Below the pieces are notes generated by a model. That model saw nothing but the letters and a program-made list of their open reading frames with translations, did no database searches and was not told the DNA's origin. Shown piece after piece: positions 6,130-14,822 of a stretch of 28,688 bases of DNA. Both the position numbers and the translations under genes were made by a program. Numbering within the stretch: the first letter of the stretch is position 1; each line of letters starts with the position of its first letter. This DNA is from an uncultured Collinsella sp. Lineage in GTDB: Bacteria > Actinomycetota > Coriobacteriia > Coriobacteriales > Coriobacteriaceae. The DNA lies in NCBI GenBank assembly GCA_902470915.1, contig CABRIB010000016.1, positions 1 to 28,688 on the forward strand. The letters are read 5' to 3'.

Positions 6130-7191
6130 ATGGAGAGGATACTCGGCGTTAATCTCTCTGGCTGGTTTATTCCCGAGCCTTGGGTGACCCCGTCGCTATA
6201 CGCGGCGACCGGTGCATCCAATGCGGCCGAGCTGCAGGAGGCCATGGGCACCGCCGCCTATAACGAGCGCATGCGCCGTCATTACGAGACGTTTGTGAGC
6301 GAGGATGATTTCCGTCGCATGGCGCAGATCGGCCTCAACGCCGTGCGCCTGCCGGTGCCTTGGTATGCCTTTGGCTCACAGGAGTCCGATGCCTCCTACA
6401 TCTCGGTTGTCGATTACATCGACCGCGCGATTGAGTGGGCTGCCAAGTACAACATTCGCGTGCTGCTTGACCTGGCGACTGTGCCCGGTGGCCAGGGCGA
6501 TTCCAACGATTCGCCCGCCACGCCGGAGGCTGTTGCCGAGTGGCATTCGTCCACTAACGGCCGCCATGTCGCACTCGACGTGCTCGAGCGCTTGGCCGAG
6601 CGTTACGGCGAGGCCGAGAGCCTGCTGGGCATTGAGCTGCTGGATACGCCGCAGATGAGTGTCCGCAAGAGCCTCTTCACCATGACGGATGGCATTCCGG
6701 CGCACTACCTGCGCAACTTCTATCGCGACGCCTATGAGCTCGTCCGTTCGTATATGCCCGAGGATAAGATCGTCGTCTTTTCGTCTTCGGGGCATCCCAG
6801 CGAGTGGAAGCATTTTATGCGCGGCGCCAAGTACAAGAACGTCTACATGGACCTTCACCTGTACCATTACCGCGACGAGCATGCGCTCGACATCACGAGC
6901 CCCCGCGGGCTGACGACGGCGATTTCGCGTAACAAGCGCGAGCTTAAAGAGGCGATTTCGACTGGGTTCCCCGTGCTGGTGGGCGAATGGTCGGGCGCGG
7001 CGATCTTTGCCAACTCGTCGGTTACGCCCGAGGGCCGCAATGCCTACGAGCGCGTGTTTATCGCCAACCAGCTGGCTTCGTTTGCGCCGGCTGCCGGTTG
7101 GTTCTTCCAAACGTGGAAGACCGAGAAGCGCATTGCAGCATGGGACGCCCGCGCGGCGCTCGGTACGCTCGAGCGCGGCATGATTGAATAG
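6130..7191 (+). CDS. GH5-like (exo-1,3-beta-glucanase type) protein lacking the acid/base Glu
   Basis: The 353-residue protein has no signal peptide, so it is probably cytoplasmic. It follows the yeast Exg1-type GH5 pattern along its length: GVNLSGWFIPEPWVTPSLY near the start, GLNAVRLPVPWYAFG, then IEWAAKYNIRVLLDLA, then GIELLDTP (168-174), DLHLYHY, VGEWSGA with nucleophile Glu286, and GWFFQTWKTE. In active GH5 enzymes the GIELL stretch ends in NEP, and that Glu is the proton donor. Here it reads DTP, with Thr173 in the Glu position, so normal retaining hydrolysis should be impaired. The start follows GAAGGGGG at 6117-6124. It may be a pseudoenzyme or use another donor. rsmI follows after six bases. 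Confidence 0.82.
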   Translation: MERILGVNLSGWFIPEPWVTPSLYAATGASNAAELQEAMGTAAYNERMRRHYETFVSEDDFRRMAQIGLNAVRLPVPWYAFGSQESDASYISVVDYIDRAIEWAAKYNIRVLLDLATVPGGQGDSNDSPATPEAVAEWHSSTNGRHVALDVLERLAERYGEAESLLGIELLDTPQMSVRKSLFTMTDGIPAHYLRNFYRDAYELVRSYMPEDKIVVFSSSGHPSEWKHFMRGAKYKNVYMDLHLYHYRDEHALDITSPRGLTTAISRNKRELKEAISTGFPVLVGEWSGAAIFANSSVTPEGRNAYERVFIANQLASFAPAAGWFFQTWKTEKRIAAWDARAALGTLERGMIE

Positions 7192-7197
7192 GTTGAT

Positions 7198-8076
7198 ATG
7201 ACGCAAAACAGCGCCCATACGGGCAAACTCTATGTGGTCGGCACGCCCATCGGCAACCTGGGCGACCTGTCCCCGCGCGTTGGCGAGGCCTTTGCCGCTG
7301 CCGATGTCATCTGCTGCGAAGACACGCGCGTGACGTCAAAGCTGCTGATGCACCTGGGCATTTCCAAGCCGCTTGTCCGTTGCGACGAGAATGTGATCGC
7401 CAGCCGCGCCACCGGCCTGGTCGACCGTCTGCTGGCGGGGGAGACCCTCGCCTTTGCCTCGGACGCCGGCATGCCGAGCGTGTCCGATCCCGGCCAGGCG
7501 CTGGTCGAGGCGGCGCGTGAGGCCGATGTGCCCGTCGAAGTTGTTCCCGGGCCCTCTGCTTGCGTCACGGCGCTCGTTTCGTCCGGCATTCCCTGCGAAC
7601 ATTTTTTCTTCGAGGGCTTTTTGGGTCGAAAGCGCGGCGACCGCGTGCGCCGTTTGCAGCGTCTTGCCGTGGTTCCCGGCGCACTCATCTTCTACGAGTC
7701 TCCACATCGCATCGTGGCGACGCTCGAGGCTGTGGCAGAGGTTTTTCCCCAGCGTGAGGTTGCCGTCTGCCGCGAACTTACCAAGCTGCACGAGGAGGTC
7801 TTGCGCGGGCCCGCCGCCCAGCTCGCCGAGGAGCTGCGTGCTCGCGGCGAGGTGAAGGGCGAGATTGCGCTGGTCATCGCGCCGCCGAGCGAGGACGAGG
7901 AGGCCGGTATCGTGCCGGTTGGCGCCGCGGCAGCGGATCCCGACGAGGCCCTGCGCGAGGATATCCGCGCCGCGCTCGAGGAGGGGGAGCCCGCGTCTGC
8001 GGTGGCCAAGCGCCTGTCTCAGAAGTATTCGCGCCGCAAGCGCGATGTCTATGCCATGGTGCTCGATATGCAATAG
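7198..8076 (+). CDS. rsmI: 16S rRNA (cytidine-1402-2'-O)-methyltransferase RsmI
   Basis: The 292-residue protein is of normal length. It methylates the ribose of C1402 in the decoding centre of 16S rRNA, using S-adenosylmethionine. The tetrapyrrole-methylase fold is shown by LYVVGTPIGNLGDLSPR at the N-terminus, CCEDTRVTSKLL, FASDAGMPSVSDPG, VVPGPSACVTALVSSGIP, FFFEGFLGRK and IFYESPHRI. An acidic linker rich in Glu precedes a C-terminal helix (SAVAKRLSQKYSRRKRDVY) seen in many homologues. It begins six bases after the GH5-like gene and may be co-transcribed with it, although the two have no evident functional link. A 69-base gap separates it from metG. Confidence 0.95.
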   Translation: MTQNSAHTGKLYVVGTPIGNLGDLSPRVGEAFAAADVICCEDTRVTSKLLMHLGISKPLVRCDENVIASRATGLVDRLLAGETLAFASDAGMPSVSDPGQALVEAAREADVPVEVVPGPSACVTALVSSGIPCEHFFFEGFLGRKRGDRVRRLQRLAVVPGALIFYESPHRIVATLEAVAEVFPQREVAVCRELTKLHEEVLRGPAAQLAEELRARGEVKGEIALVIAPPSEDEEAGIVPVGAAAADPDEALREDIRAALEEGEPASAVAKRLSQKYSRRKRDVYAMVLDMQ

Positions 8077-8145
8077 ATGGAGGATATCCAGCCCTTGCGC
8101 TAGAATCATCCCCTGTATGCAACGTTTTTCTGGAGGACAAACCCC

Positions 8146-9747
8146 ATGGATCAAAGCAAGCCTTCGTTCTTTATCACGACGCCCATCTACTACGTCAACG
8201 CCGATCCGCACCTGGGCACGGCTTATTCCACCATCATCGCCGATGTTCAGGCTCGCTATCGTCGCTCCGCCGGCTATAACGTCAAGTTCCTGACCGGCAT
8301 GGACGAGCACGGCGAGAAGGTCGCCGAGGCCGCAGCCAAGCATGGCATGACGCCGCAGGAGTGGACCGACAGCCAGGCTCCGCACTTCAAAGAGCTTTGG
8401 AGCAAGCTCGAGATTTCCAACGACGACTTCATCCGCACCACCGAGCCGCGCCAGCATCATGCCGTGCAGTACCTGTGGGAGCGCATGAAGGAGTCCGGCT
8501 ACCTGTATAAGGGCAGCTACGACGGCTGGTATTGCGTGCCTGACGAGACCTACTTTACCGATACGCAGGTCCAGAAGGGCGACGAGGAGTACGGCAGCGT
8601 CGGCCAGCACCTGTGCCCCGACTGCCACCGTCCGCTTGAGCGCGTGCAGGAGGAGTCCTACTTCTTTAAGCTTTCCGCCTTCCAGGACAAGCTGCTCAAG
8701 CTTTATGACGAGCACCCCGACTTTGTCGAGCCCGCGTTCCGCATGAACGAGGTGCGCAGCTTTGTCGAGGGCGGCCTTAACGACCTTTCCGTGAGCCGCA
8801 CGAGCTTTGACTGGGGCATTCAGGTCCCGTTTGACGAGGGTCACGTGACCTACGTGTGGTTCGATGCGCTGCTCAACTATATGACGGCCGTCGGCTACGG
8901 TGTCGACACCGACGAGGCGCGTGCCGAGCTGGCCTATCGCTGGCCCGCGCAGTTCCACATCGTGGGTAAGGACATCATCCGCTTCCACTGCGTCATTTGG
9001 CCCGCCATGCTCATGGCCATCGGCGAGGCTCTGCCCGAGCACGTCTTTGCCCACGGCTTCCTGACCGTGCGCAATGCCGAGACTGGCAAGGCCGAGAAGA
9101 TGTCCAAGAGCCGTGGCAACGCTATCGCTCCGCAGGACGTTATCGACATGTTGGGCGTTGAGGGCTATCGCTACTACTTCATGACCGACGTCGTCCCCGG
9201 CACCGACGGTGCCATCAGCTTCGATCGCATGGAGCAGGTCTACAACGCCGACCTGGCCAACAGCTGGGGCAACCTTATCTCGCGTTCGCTCAACATGAGC
9301 GGCAAGTACTTTGACGGTTGCGCGCCCGCCAAGCCCGCGTCGTTCGATGCGTTCGACAACCCGCTGGCAAAGATTGCCGACGGTTTGGTCGAGCGCTACA
9401 TGGCCAAGATGGACGTGCTCGATTACGGTGGAGCCAAGGACGAGGTCATGGAGCTCATCCACGCCGCCAACCACTACATCGAGGACTCCGAGCCTTGGGC
9501 ACTTGCCAAGGACGAGGCCAAGGCTGACGAGCTGGCGTTTGTGATCTACAACCTGCTCGAGGCCATCCGCATTGCCGCTCACCTGCTGATGCCGCTCATG
9601 CCCCAGACTTCTGCCGAGGCTCTGCGCCGCCTGTCCTGCGAGGACGAGGCCGCGAGCGACGACCTCAAGGGCATTTGCGCTTGGGGCCTGCTTGCTGGTG
9701 GTCAGCCCGTCGAGAAGGGCGATCCGCTGTTCCCGCGTCTGGCGTAG
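8146..9747 (+). CDS. metG: Methionine-tRNA ligase
   Basis: The 533-residue class I synthetase charges tRNA-Met. The HIGH-type motif is PHLGTAY in YYVNADPHLGTAYSTI. GMDEHGEKV and the KMSKS loop (EKMSKSRGN) are intact. The inserted knuckle region reads GWYCVPDETYFT, then HLCPDCHRPLERVQEESYFF. It has three Cys and an Asp where a CxxC pair is usual, so a single metal site is likely. The C-terminal tRNA-binding (Trbp111-like) domain of longer MetRS proteins is absent. The start has CTGGAGGA upstream (8131-8138). A possible -10 TAGAAT lies at 8101-8106 without a clear -35. A terminator follows at 9791. Confidence 0.96.
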   Translation: MDQSKPSFFITTPIYYVNADPHLGTAYSTIIADVQARYRRSAGYNVKFLTGMDEHGEKVAEAAAKHGMTPQEWTDSQAPHFKELWSKLEISNDDFIRTTEPRQHHAVQYLWERMKESGYLYKGSYDGWYCVPDETYFTDTQVQKGDEEYGSVGQHLCPDCHRPLERVQEESYFFKLSAFQDKLLKLYDEHPDFVEPAFRMNEVRSFVEGGLNDLSVSRTSFDWGIQVPFDEGHVTYVWFDALLNYMTAVGYGVDTDEARAELAYRWPAQFHIVGKDIIRFHCVIWPAMLMAIGEALPEHVFAHGFLTVRNAETGKAEKMSKSRGNAIAPQDVIDMLGVEGYRYYFMTDVVPGTDGAISFDRMEQVYNADLANSWGNLISRSLNMSGKYFDGCAPAKPASFDAFDNPLAKIADGLVERYMAKMDVLDYGGAKDEVMELIHAANHYIEDSEPWALAKDEAKADELAFVIYNLLEAIRIAAHLLMPLMPQTSAEALRRLSCEDEAASDDLKGICAWGLLAGGQPVEKGDPLFPRLA

Positions 9748-9790
9748 AGACCGCGCGAGCGCCATATCGGCAATTTGCTGTTTAGCTGTA

Positions 9791-9823
9791 AGGGCATGGC
9801 CGCCACGGTCCATGCCCTTTTGT
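9791..9823 (+). terminator. Terminator after metG
   Basis: The hairpin AGGGCATGG / CCATGCCCT has nine pairs and a ten-base loop, followed by TTTTGTTT. It lies 43 bases after the metG stop and 35 bases before rsmA. Confidence 0.88.
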
Positions 9824-9857
9824 TTCAAGACGCCGCCATCATGCTAAGGAGGCAACC

Positions 9858-10718
9858 ATGACAACTTCGCCTTTGGCAAACCCCACGGCCACCAGGGAGC
9901 TGCTAGAGGAGTTTGGCCTTGCGACTAAGCATCGCCTGGGCCAAAACTTCCTGATCGACAACCATGTGATCGAACGTATCTGTGAGCTCGCTGAGCTTGC
10001 GGGCGATGAGCGCGTGCTCGAGGTCGGCCCGGGTTGCGGCACACTGACGTTGGCCCTGCTGCAGGAGGCGGCGTGCGTTACGTCGATTGAGGCAGATCCC
10101 GAGCTTGAGCCGGTGCTTGACGCCCACGCCGCCGACTATGCCAACTTCCGCTTTATCATGGGCGATGCGCTCAAGGTGACGCCGGAGCAGATTGAGCAGG
10201 CCGCCGGTAGTGAACCCACGGTGTTTGTCGCGAATCTGCCCTATAACGTGGCGGCGACGATCATCCTTCAGTTCTTCCAGACGATGCCCGCGCTTAAGCG
10301 CGCTGTCGTCATGGTGCAAAAGGAGGTTGCAGATCGTATTGGCGTAACGCCGGGCAACAAGACCTATGGCGGCTACACGGCAAAGCTCGGTCTGTATGCG
10401 CAGGTGACGGGGCGCTTTGAGGTGCCGCCGCGCTGCTTTATGCCGGCACCGCATGTGGATTCTGCCGTGGTGCGCATCGACCGTGTTGACGGCGTGGTGC
10501 CCGAGGGGCTCGATCGCGAGTTTGTGGCCCGCGTGATTGACGCTGCATTTGCTCAGCGTCGCAAGACCATCCGCAATTCCATGAGCGCCAACGGTTTTGC
10601 TAAGGACGTGCTCGACGCCGCCTTTGAGGCCTGCGGTATCGCACCTACCACGCGCGCCGAGACGCTCGATGTTGCCGACTTTGTCCGCCTGGCTCAGGAG
10701 CTTTCCCATGACGCCTAA
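9858..10718 (+). CDS. rsmA: 16S rRNA dimethyladenosine transferase RsmA (KsgA)
   Basis: The 286-residue enzyme dimethylates A1518 and A1519 of 16S rRNA late in small-subunit assembly. Family landmarks are all present: LGQNFLIDNHVIERI near residue 25, the SAM-binding loop VLEVGPGCGTLTLALL, a metal-free acidic motif EADPEL, the catalytic NLPYNVAATII, and a C-terminal AQRRKTIRNSM segment. The start follows a strong AAGGAGG (9846-9852). The 3' end overlaps the TatD-family gene by 11 bases, so the two are probably translated in a coupled way. This rsmA-tatD pairing is common in Gram-positive genomes, where the order is often tatD first. Confidence 0.96.
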   Translation: MTTSPLANPTATRELLEEFGLATKHRLGQNFLIDNHVIERICELAELAGDERVLEVGPGCGTLTLALLQEAACVTSIEADPELEPVLDAHAADYANFRFIMGDALKVTPEQIEQAAGSEPTVFVANLPYNVAATIILQFFQTMPALKRAVVMVQKEVADRIGVTPGNKTYGGYTAKLGLYAQVTGRFEVPPRCFMPAPHVDSAVVRIDRVDGVVPEGLDREFVARVIDAAFAQRRKTIRNSMSANGFAKDVLDAAFEACGIAPTTRAETLDVADFVRLAQELSHDA

Positions 10719-11622
10719 TGTCGAACGCGTGACGTTTACCAAGAAAAAGAAGACGGTTGCTTGTCCCGTGCCCTTGGCGCCGCTTGCCGATACGCACGCG
10801 CACCTGCTTTCGTTTTGGGGCAAAGAAGTGCCCGAGACGCTCGTGCGCGCCAAAGCTGCGGGCGTCGACCTGTTGGTGACGATGTTCGACCCCATCGCTG
10901 ACAAACGCAGCGTGACGGACTATAGCGACTGGCTGGTTCGCGAGATTCTGCCGATGCGGGATATTCCGCAGGTCAAGTATCTCGCTGGCGTTCACCCCTA
11001 TGGCGCGCCCGACTACACCGATAACATCCATGCCCAGATTGTGACTGCGCTCGATGATCCCCTATGCGTTGGCATTGGCGAGATCGGTCTGGACTACCAC
11101 ATGGATTACGACGACGATATCGCGCCGGCGCCCCACGACGTGCAGATCGACTGTATGGCGCGCCAGCTTGAGCTTGCCGTACGCCGCAATGTTCCGGTGG
11201 AGTTGCATCTGCGTCATGAGGACGCGGACGAGGAGCGCACCTCGCATGTGGATGCGTACAACGTGCTGCGCGAGGTGGGTGTGCCCCAGGCCGGTTGCGT
11301 ACTGCACTGCTTTGGCGAGGACCGAGCCACAATGGAGCGCTTTGTGGATTTGGGTTGTTACATCGCCTATGGCGGCGCGGCTACCTTTAAACGCAACGAC
11401 GAGGTGCGCGAGGCATTCGCGGCAACACCGCTCGACCGTATTTTGTTCGAGACGGATTGCCCGTACATGGCCCCAGAGCCTATTCGCGGTCTCGAGTGCG
11501 AGCCCGCGATGATTTCCATTACGGCAAACGCGCTGGTCAACGACCGTGTCGACCGCACCGGCGATAATGCCGAAGCAATCGCGCGAGCCGCTTGGGAAAA
11601 TGCCTGCAAACTTTTTCTATAA
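10708..11622 (+). CDS. TatD-family metal-dependent hydrolase
   Basis: The 304-residue TIM-barrel enzyme belongs to a family with DNase or exonuclease activity. The metal ligands of the family are visible: DTHAHLL near the N-terminus, the GIGEIGLDYH strand with its central Glu, VELHLRHEDADEE, VLHCFGED, and LFETDCPYMAPEP toward the C-terminus. The first 25 residues (VERVTFTKKKKTV and neighbours) form a basic extension ahead of the barrel. ATG 10708 lies inside the end of rsmA. The substrate cannot be told from sequence. The next 258 bases up to phnD hold no gene and no clear terminator, only a weak possible -10 (TAATAT at 11798-11803). Confidence 0.9.
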   Translation: MTPNVERVTFTKKKKTVACPVPLAPLADTHAHLLSFWGKEVPETLVRAKAAGVDLLVTMFDPIADKRSVTDYSDWLVREILPMRDIPQVKYLAGVHPYGAPDYTDNIHAQIVTALDDPLCVGIGEIGLDYHMDYDDDIAPAPHDVQIDCMARQLELAVRRNVPVELHLRHEDADEERTSHVDAYNVLREVGVPQAGCVLHCFGEDRATMERFVDLGCYIAYGGAATFKRNDEVREAFAATPLDRILFETDCPYMAPEPIRGLECEPAMISITANALVNDRVDRTGDNAEAIARAAWENACKLFL

Positions 11623-11880
11623 ACGGCTGCCAAGGGGCTGACAAAACTGGTCTATTACCTGCCTTATGCCTGCCCTTGAGCTTACGACGGGGCGTTTCTA
11701 TTAATAAGTGCCTACGGTTCGCGTCATGTTCCCGCATCTTCGCGCAAGCATATGACAAGCGATTGCCGTTGATCGAAAAACGGCTTGCCCACAACCCTAA
11801 TATCTACCACGTCATCGCCGGACGGGACAAATAGAACCCCCGGTCCCTCCGGTGCATTCTTGTGTTGTAAGGAGAAGATT

Positions 11881-12975
11881 GTGGCAGATATCAAGAACAA
11901 GCAAATTTCTCGCCGGTCCTTCTTGGGCCTTTTTGGCGCGAGTGCCGTGACGCTCGGCCTCGGTCTCGTCGGTTGCGGCAGCGTCGACGGTAAGGGTGGT
12001 GCGGCGACCGCTGGCTCGGATGCCGCTTCTATCGATAAACTTACCATGGTCTGGCTGCCCAACGAGTCCAGCTCCGAGTTCGACGCGGGCCGCGAGGAGT
12101 TTGGCAAGGTTCTTGAGAAGTACGCCGGTGTCAAGGTCGAGCTCATGACCACCACCGACTATAACGTCGCTATCGAGGCTATCGCTTCCGGCAAGGCTCA
12201 GCTTGCCAACATGGGCGCCGAGGGCTTCATCCAGGCCCAGAAGAAGAACAGCAAGGTTCTTCCGCTTGTGACCACCTCCGACACCGATGGCAAGCTCGAC
12301 GGCGCCAAGTACTACAGCCGCATCTGCGTGCCCGAGGCCGAGATGAGCGCTTACGCGGATAGCGCCGAGGAGAGCGGCTATTCCATCAAGAACATCAAGG
12401 GCAAGCGCATGAGCTTTGTCTCCGCTACTTCCACCTCCGGCTTCAAGGTTCCGTGCAACGCCATTATGAAGGCGTTCCCGGACGACGTGAAGTCCTCCGA
12501 CGAGCTCAGTACCCCGGGTTTCTTCTCCCAGGTACTCTTTGGTAACTCTCACCCCGGTTCTGCTGTCAACCTGCTGCAGGGTGATGCCGATGTTGCCGCC
12601 TTCGACGATGTCGACGTCGACACCTATCTTGATGTCCCCGAGGGCGAGCGCGACGCCGTGAACGCCGCCGGTTCCGTCTACTCCGTCAAGGCCGACGCTC
12701 CCCAGCCCTTCGATCGCGTTCAGGGCAAGAAGTTCGGCATCATCCAGTCCACCCCGGTTCTCAACGGGCCTATCGCCGTCAACACCGATAAGGTCCCGCA
12801 GGAGATCATCGACAAGCTCGTCAAGGGCTTGACCTCCAAGGAGACCTCTGAAGACGAACTGCTCTTTGCCCCCGAGGATAAAGAGGGCACCGGTGCCGTT
12901 TGGAGCCTGGGTGATACCGCCGGCTTCATCGCGGTCGAGGACTCCTGGTACGACCCCATTCGTGCGCTTGACTAA
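11881..12975 (+). CDS. phnD: Phosphonate ABC transporter substrate-binding lipoprotein
   Basis: The 364-residue protein binds phosphonate outside the membrane and delivers it to the PhnE permeases. The N-terminus has a twin-arginine motif SRRSFLG (Arg11, Arg12), a hydrophobic run, and lipobox LVGC with Cys32, so it is probably a Tat-exported lipoprotein. Mature-domain features of the PhnD/PtxB family include MVWLPNESS, a central SFVSATSTSGF segment and the late VNTDKVPQEI. The GTG at 11881 follows AAGGAGA. No ATG in this frame fits the signal peptide better. It is the first gene of the phn operon, and is followed by a strong hairpin at 13043 that could give it higher expression than the membrane components. 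Confidence 0.92.
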   Translation: MADIKNKQISRRSFLGLFGASAVTLGLGLVGCGSVDGKGGAATAGSDAASIDKLTMVWLPNESSSEFDAGREEFGKVLEKYAGVKVELMTTTDYNVAIEAIASGKAQLANMGAEGFIQAQKKNSKVLPLVTTSDTDGKLDGAKYYSRICVPEAEMSAYADSAEESGYSIKNIKGKRMSFVSATSTSGFKVPCNAIMKAFPDDVKSSDELSTPGFFSQVLFGNSHPGSAVNLLQGDADVAAFDDVDVDTYLDVPEGERDAVNAAGSVYSVKADAPQPFDRVQGKKFGIIQSTPVLNGPIAVNTDKVPQEIIDKLVKGLTSKETSEDELLFAPEDKEGTGAVWSLGDTAGFIAVEDSWYDPIRALD

Positions 12976-13042
12976 TGCATGTCCCTGCGCGCACACGTGC
13001 AGATGGGCGGCATCGCGTAGACGATTCGCCGCTGCCAAAACG

Positions 13043-13070
13043 GGCCGGGCGCGAATATCCGCGTCCGGCC
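13043..13070 (+). promoter_or_regulatory. Intercistronic hairpin between phnD and phnC
   Basis: GGCCGGGCGCG pairs with CGCGTCCGGCC (11 pairs, one G-T) around a six-base loop. No T-run follows, so it is unlikely to be a full terminator. Such hairpins after binding-protein genes often protect the upstream mRNA from 3' decay. That role is inferred. Confidence 0.7.
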
Positions 13071-13089
13071 TCGACGTTGATGGGAGGGC

Positions 13090-13971
13090 ATGGAAATGCC
13101 ACAGAACGCACAGCCTCTCTTGCAGGTGAGCGATTTGACCAAAAGCTACGAGGGCAAACGAGGTGCACGGGAGCAGCATCACGCGCTTTCCGGCGTAGAT
13201 TTTGCTTGCGGCGAGGGAGAACTGGTTGCGGTGATCGGTCCTTCAGGCGCCGGCAAGTCGACGTTTTTGCGCTGCATCAATCGCCTCATCGAGCCCACGG
13301 AGGGGTCGGTTGTCTTTAATGGTCGGGACATTACGCATCTGCGCCGCAACAAGCTGCGTGGCGTGCGCGCGCAGATCGCCATGATCTTTCAGAACTACAA
13401 CCTGGTGTATCGCCTTACCGCCATTCAAAACGTGCTGCATGGGCGTCTGGGCTACAAGGGTGCTGTGGCGGGGTCGCTGGGCCTCTACAGCGAAGCCGAG
13501 AAGCTCCGTGCGTTCGAGCTGCTTGACGAAGTGGGCCTGGGCGAGTTTGCCTATCGTCGCGCCGATCAGCTCTCGGGCGGACAAAAGCAGCGCGTGGGTA
13601 TCGCCCGCGCACTTATTCAAGATCCCCGCATCATTCTATGCGATGAACCTATCGCGAGCCTTGATCCCAAGAGCAGCCGTGCTGTCATGGAGCATCTGCG
13701 CCGCGTGACGCGTCAGCATGGCATCACCTGCATCGTCAATCTGCATCAGGTGGATATGGCACTTGAGTTTTCCGATCGTATCGTGGGCTTGCGTGCGGGC
13801 GCGAAAGTGTTCGAGGGTGCGCCTGCCGAGCTGACCCCCCAGATGATCGCGGTGATTTACGGCGATGGAGAAGAGGGCTTCATTTCCGTTCCGGTGTCAG
13901 GGCCCCAAGCTGGCGCGACACCCGCATCTGTTGGCATGGCTTCCGCTGTTCCTTCTGGAGCCTTGCGATGA
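13090..13971 (+). CDS. phnC: Phosphonate ABC transporter ATP-binding protein
   Basis: The 293-residue ATPase subunit powers phosphonate import. Walker A is GPSGAGKST (about residues 54-62), the Q-loop is FQNYNLVYRLT, the signature is LSGGQKQR, Walker B is ILCDEPIASLDP, and the switch His is in NLHQVDMAL. The family-typical HGRLGY segment follows the Q-loop. The start ATG 13090 has GGGAGG seven bases ahead. A second in-frame ATG six bases on is possible. A C-terminal tail of about 30 residues is poorly conserved. The stop overlaps the phnE start (ATGA), so subunits are made in step. Confidence 0.95.
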   Translation: MEMPQNAQPLLQVSDLTKSYEGKRGAREQHHALSGVDFACGEGELVAVIGPSGAGKSTFLRCINRLIEPTEGSVVFNGRDITHLRRNKLRGVRAQIAMIFQNYNLVYRLTAIQNVLHGRLGYKGAVAGSLGLYSEAEKLRAFELLDEVGLGEFAYRRADQLSGGQKQRVGIARALIQDPRIILCDEPIASLDPKSSRAVMEHLRRVTRQHGITCIVNLHQVDMALEFSDRIVGLRAGAKVFEGAPAELTPQMIAVIYGDGEEGFISVPVSGPQAGATPASVGMASAVPSGALR

Positions 13972-14822
13972 GCGCGGGGGAGTGCGGCGCCATGTCCACA
14001 GGCTCTTTTGGCAATGCGAAAGCGGGGAAGGTTCCCGATTTGAGCTGGTTTAGAAGGCGTCAGCTTCGCGCACTCGCAGTAGTTGCGGCCGTTGTCTTGG
14101 TTGCCGAGGGGGCATCGCTTGTCGGCGATTTCAGCTTTGGATATGCCTTGGGTTCGGTACCCGCTGCCCTTGCATGGATGCTGCAGAACTTTTGCCCTAC
14201 GCCATCGTCGTTAGGACAGCTGGGCATAATTGCCACGCAGGTGGTTTCGACGGTGTTCGATTCCATCGCCGCTACGATGCTCGCGGCCTTGCTGGGTATC
14301 GTTCTTGCGGTGCTGGGATGCTCGAGCGTCGGTGTCGAAAACGGCATCGTGCGCGGTGTCATCCGCATCTTCGCCAATATCTTTCGCAATGTTCCCATGA
14401 TTGCATGGGCGCTGCTGTTGCTCCTTTCGTTCAAGCAAAACGAGTTCACGGGCTTCCTCGCGCTCTTTTTGGCGACGTTTGGCCAGATTACGCGCTTTTT
14501 TCTGGACACGCTCGACGAAATCCCTTGCGGCCCCATCGAGGCGTTGCGCAGCTGCGGAGCAAGCTTCTGGCAGATTGTCTTTCAGGCGGGTCTGCCGCTT
14601 GCCGTTGCAGAGCTTATGAGCTGGACACTCTATATGGTCGAGACCAATATTCGCGAGGCCACGTTGGTGGGCTTGCTTACCGGTACGGGTATCGGCTTTG
14701 CCTTCAACCTGTACTACGCGTCTTTTCGGTATGACTGCGCTGGCCTTGTGATTCTTGTGACCATTGTTTTGGTGCTCGTGGTCGAGGCGATTTCCAACGC
14801 AGCTAGAAGGTCGATGATCTAA
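13968..14822 (+). CDS. phnE: Phosphonate ABC transporter permease, first copy
   Basis: The 284-residue inner-membrane permease has about six hydrophobic segments, with a basic N-terminal cytoplasmic stretch (FRRRQLRAL). The cytoplasmic coupling loop reads EALRSCGASFWQIVFQAGLP, an EAA-type motif that docks on PhnC. NVPMIAWALLLLL is the family-typical helix before it. Its start overlaps the phnC stop, and its own stop overlaps the next permease start. Two different PhnE proteins encoded in tandem probably form a heterodimer pore. An internal in-frame ATG at 13992 could shorten the N-terminus by eight residues. Confidence 0.93.
   Translation: MSAGECGAMSTGSFGNAKAGKVPDLSWFRRRQLRALAVVAAVVLVAEGASLVGDFSFGYALGSVPAALAWMLQNFCPTPSSLGQLGIIATQVVSTVFDSIAATMLAALLGIVLAVLGCSSVGVENGIVRGVIRIFANIFRNVPMIAWALLLLLSFKQNEFTGFLALFLATFGQITRFFLDTLDEIPCGPIEALRSCGASFWQIVFQAGLPLAVAELMSWTLYMVETNIREATLVGLLTGTGIGFAFNLYYASFRYDCAGLVILVTIVLVLVVEAISNAARRSMI

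Noticed and set aside
5475..6152. Open frame through the tRNA-Phe trailing element and hairpin array
   Set aside because: The 62-bp period is not a multiple of three, so repeats are read in different frames. The peptide is low in typical codon use and begins in the terminator.
7336..9828. Very long open frame on the minus strand opposite rsmI and metG
   Set aside because: It is a shadow of two clear plus-strand genes with full family motifs. Long antisense frames are common in GC-rich genes with strong third-position bias.
11623..11880. Riboswitch or leader upstream of phnD
   Set aside because: No known aptamer pattern, no terminator-antiterminator pair and only a weak -10. The stretch looks like an ordinary intergenic region.
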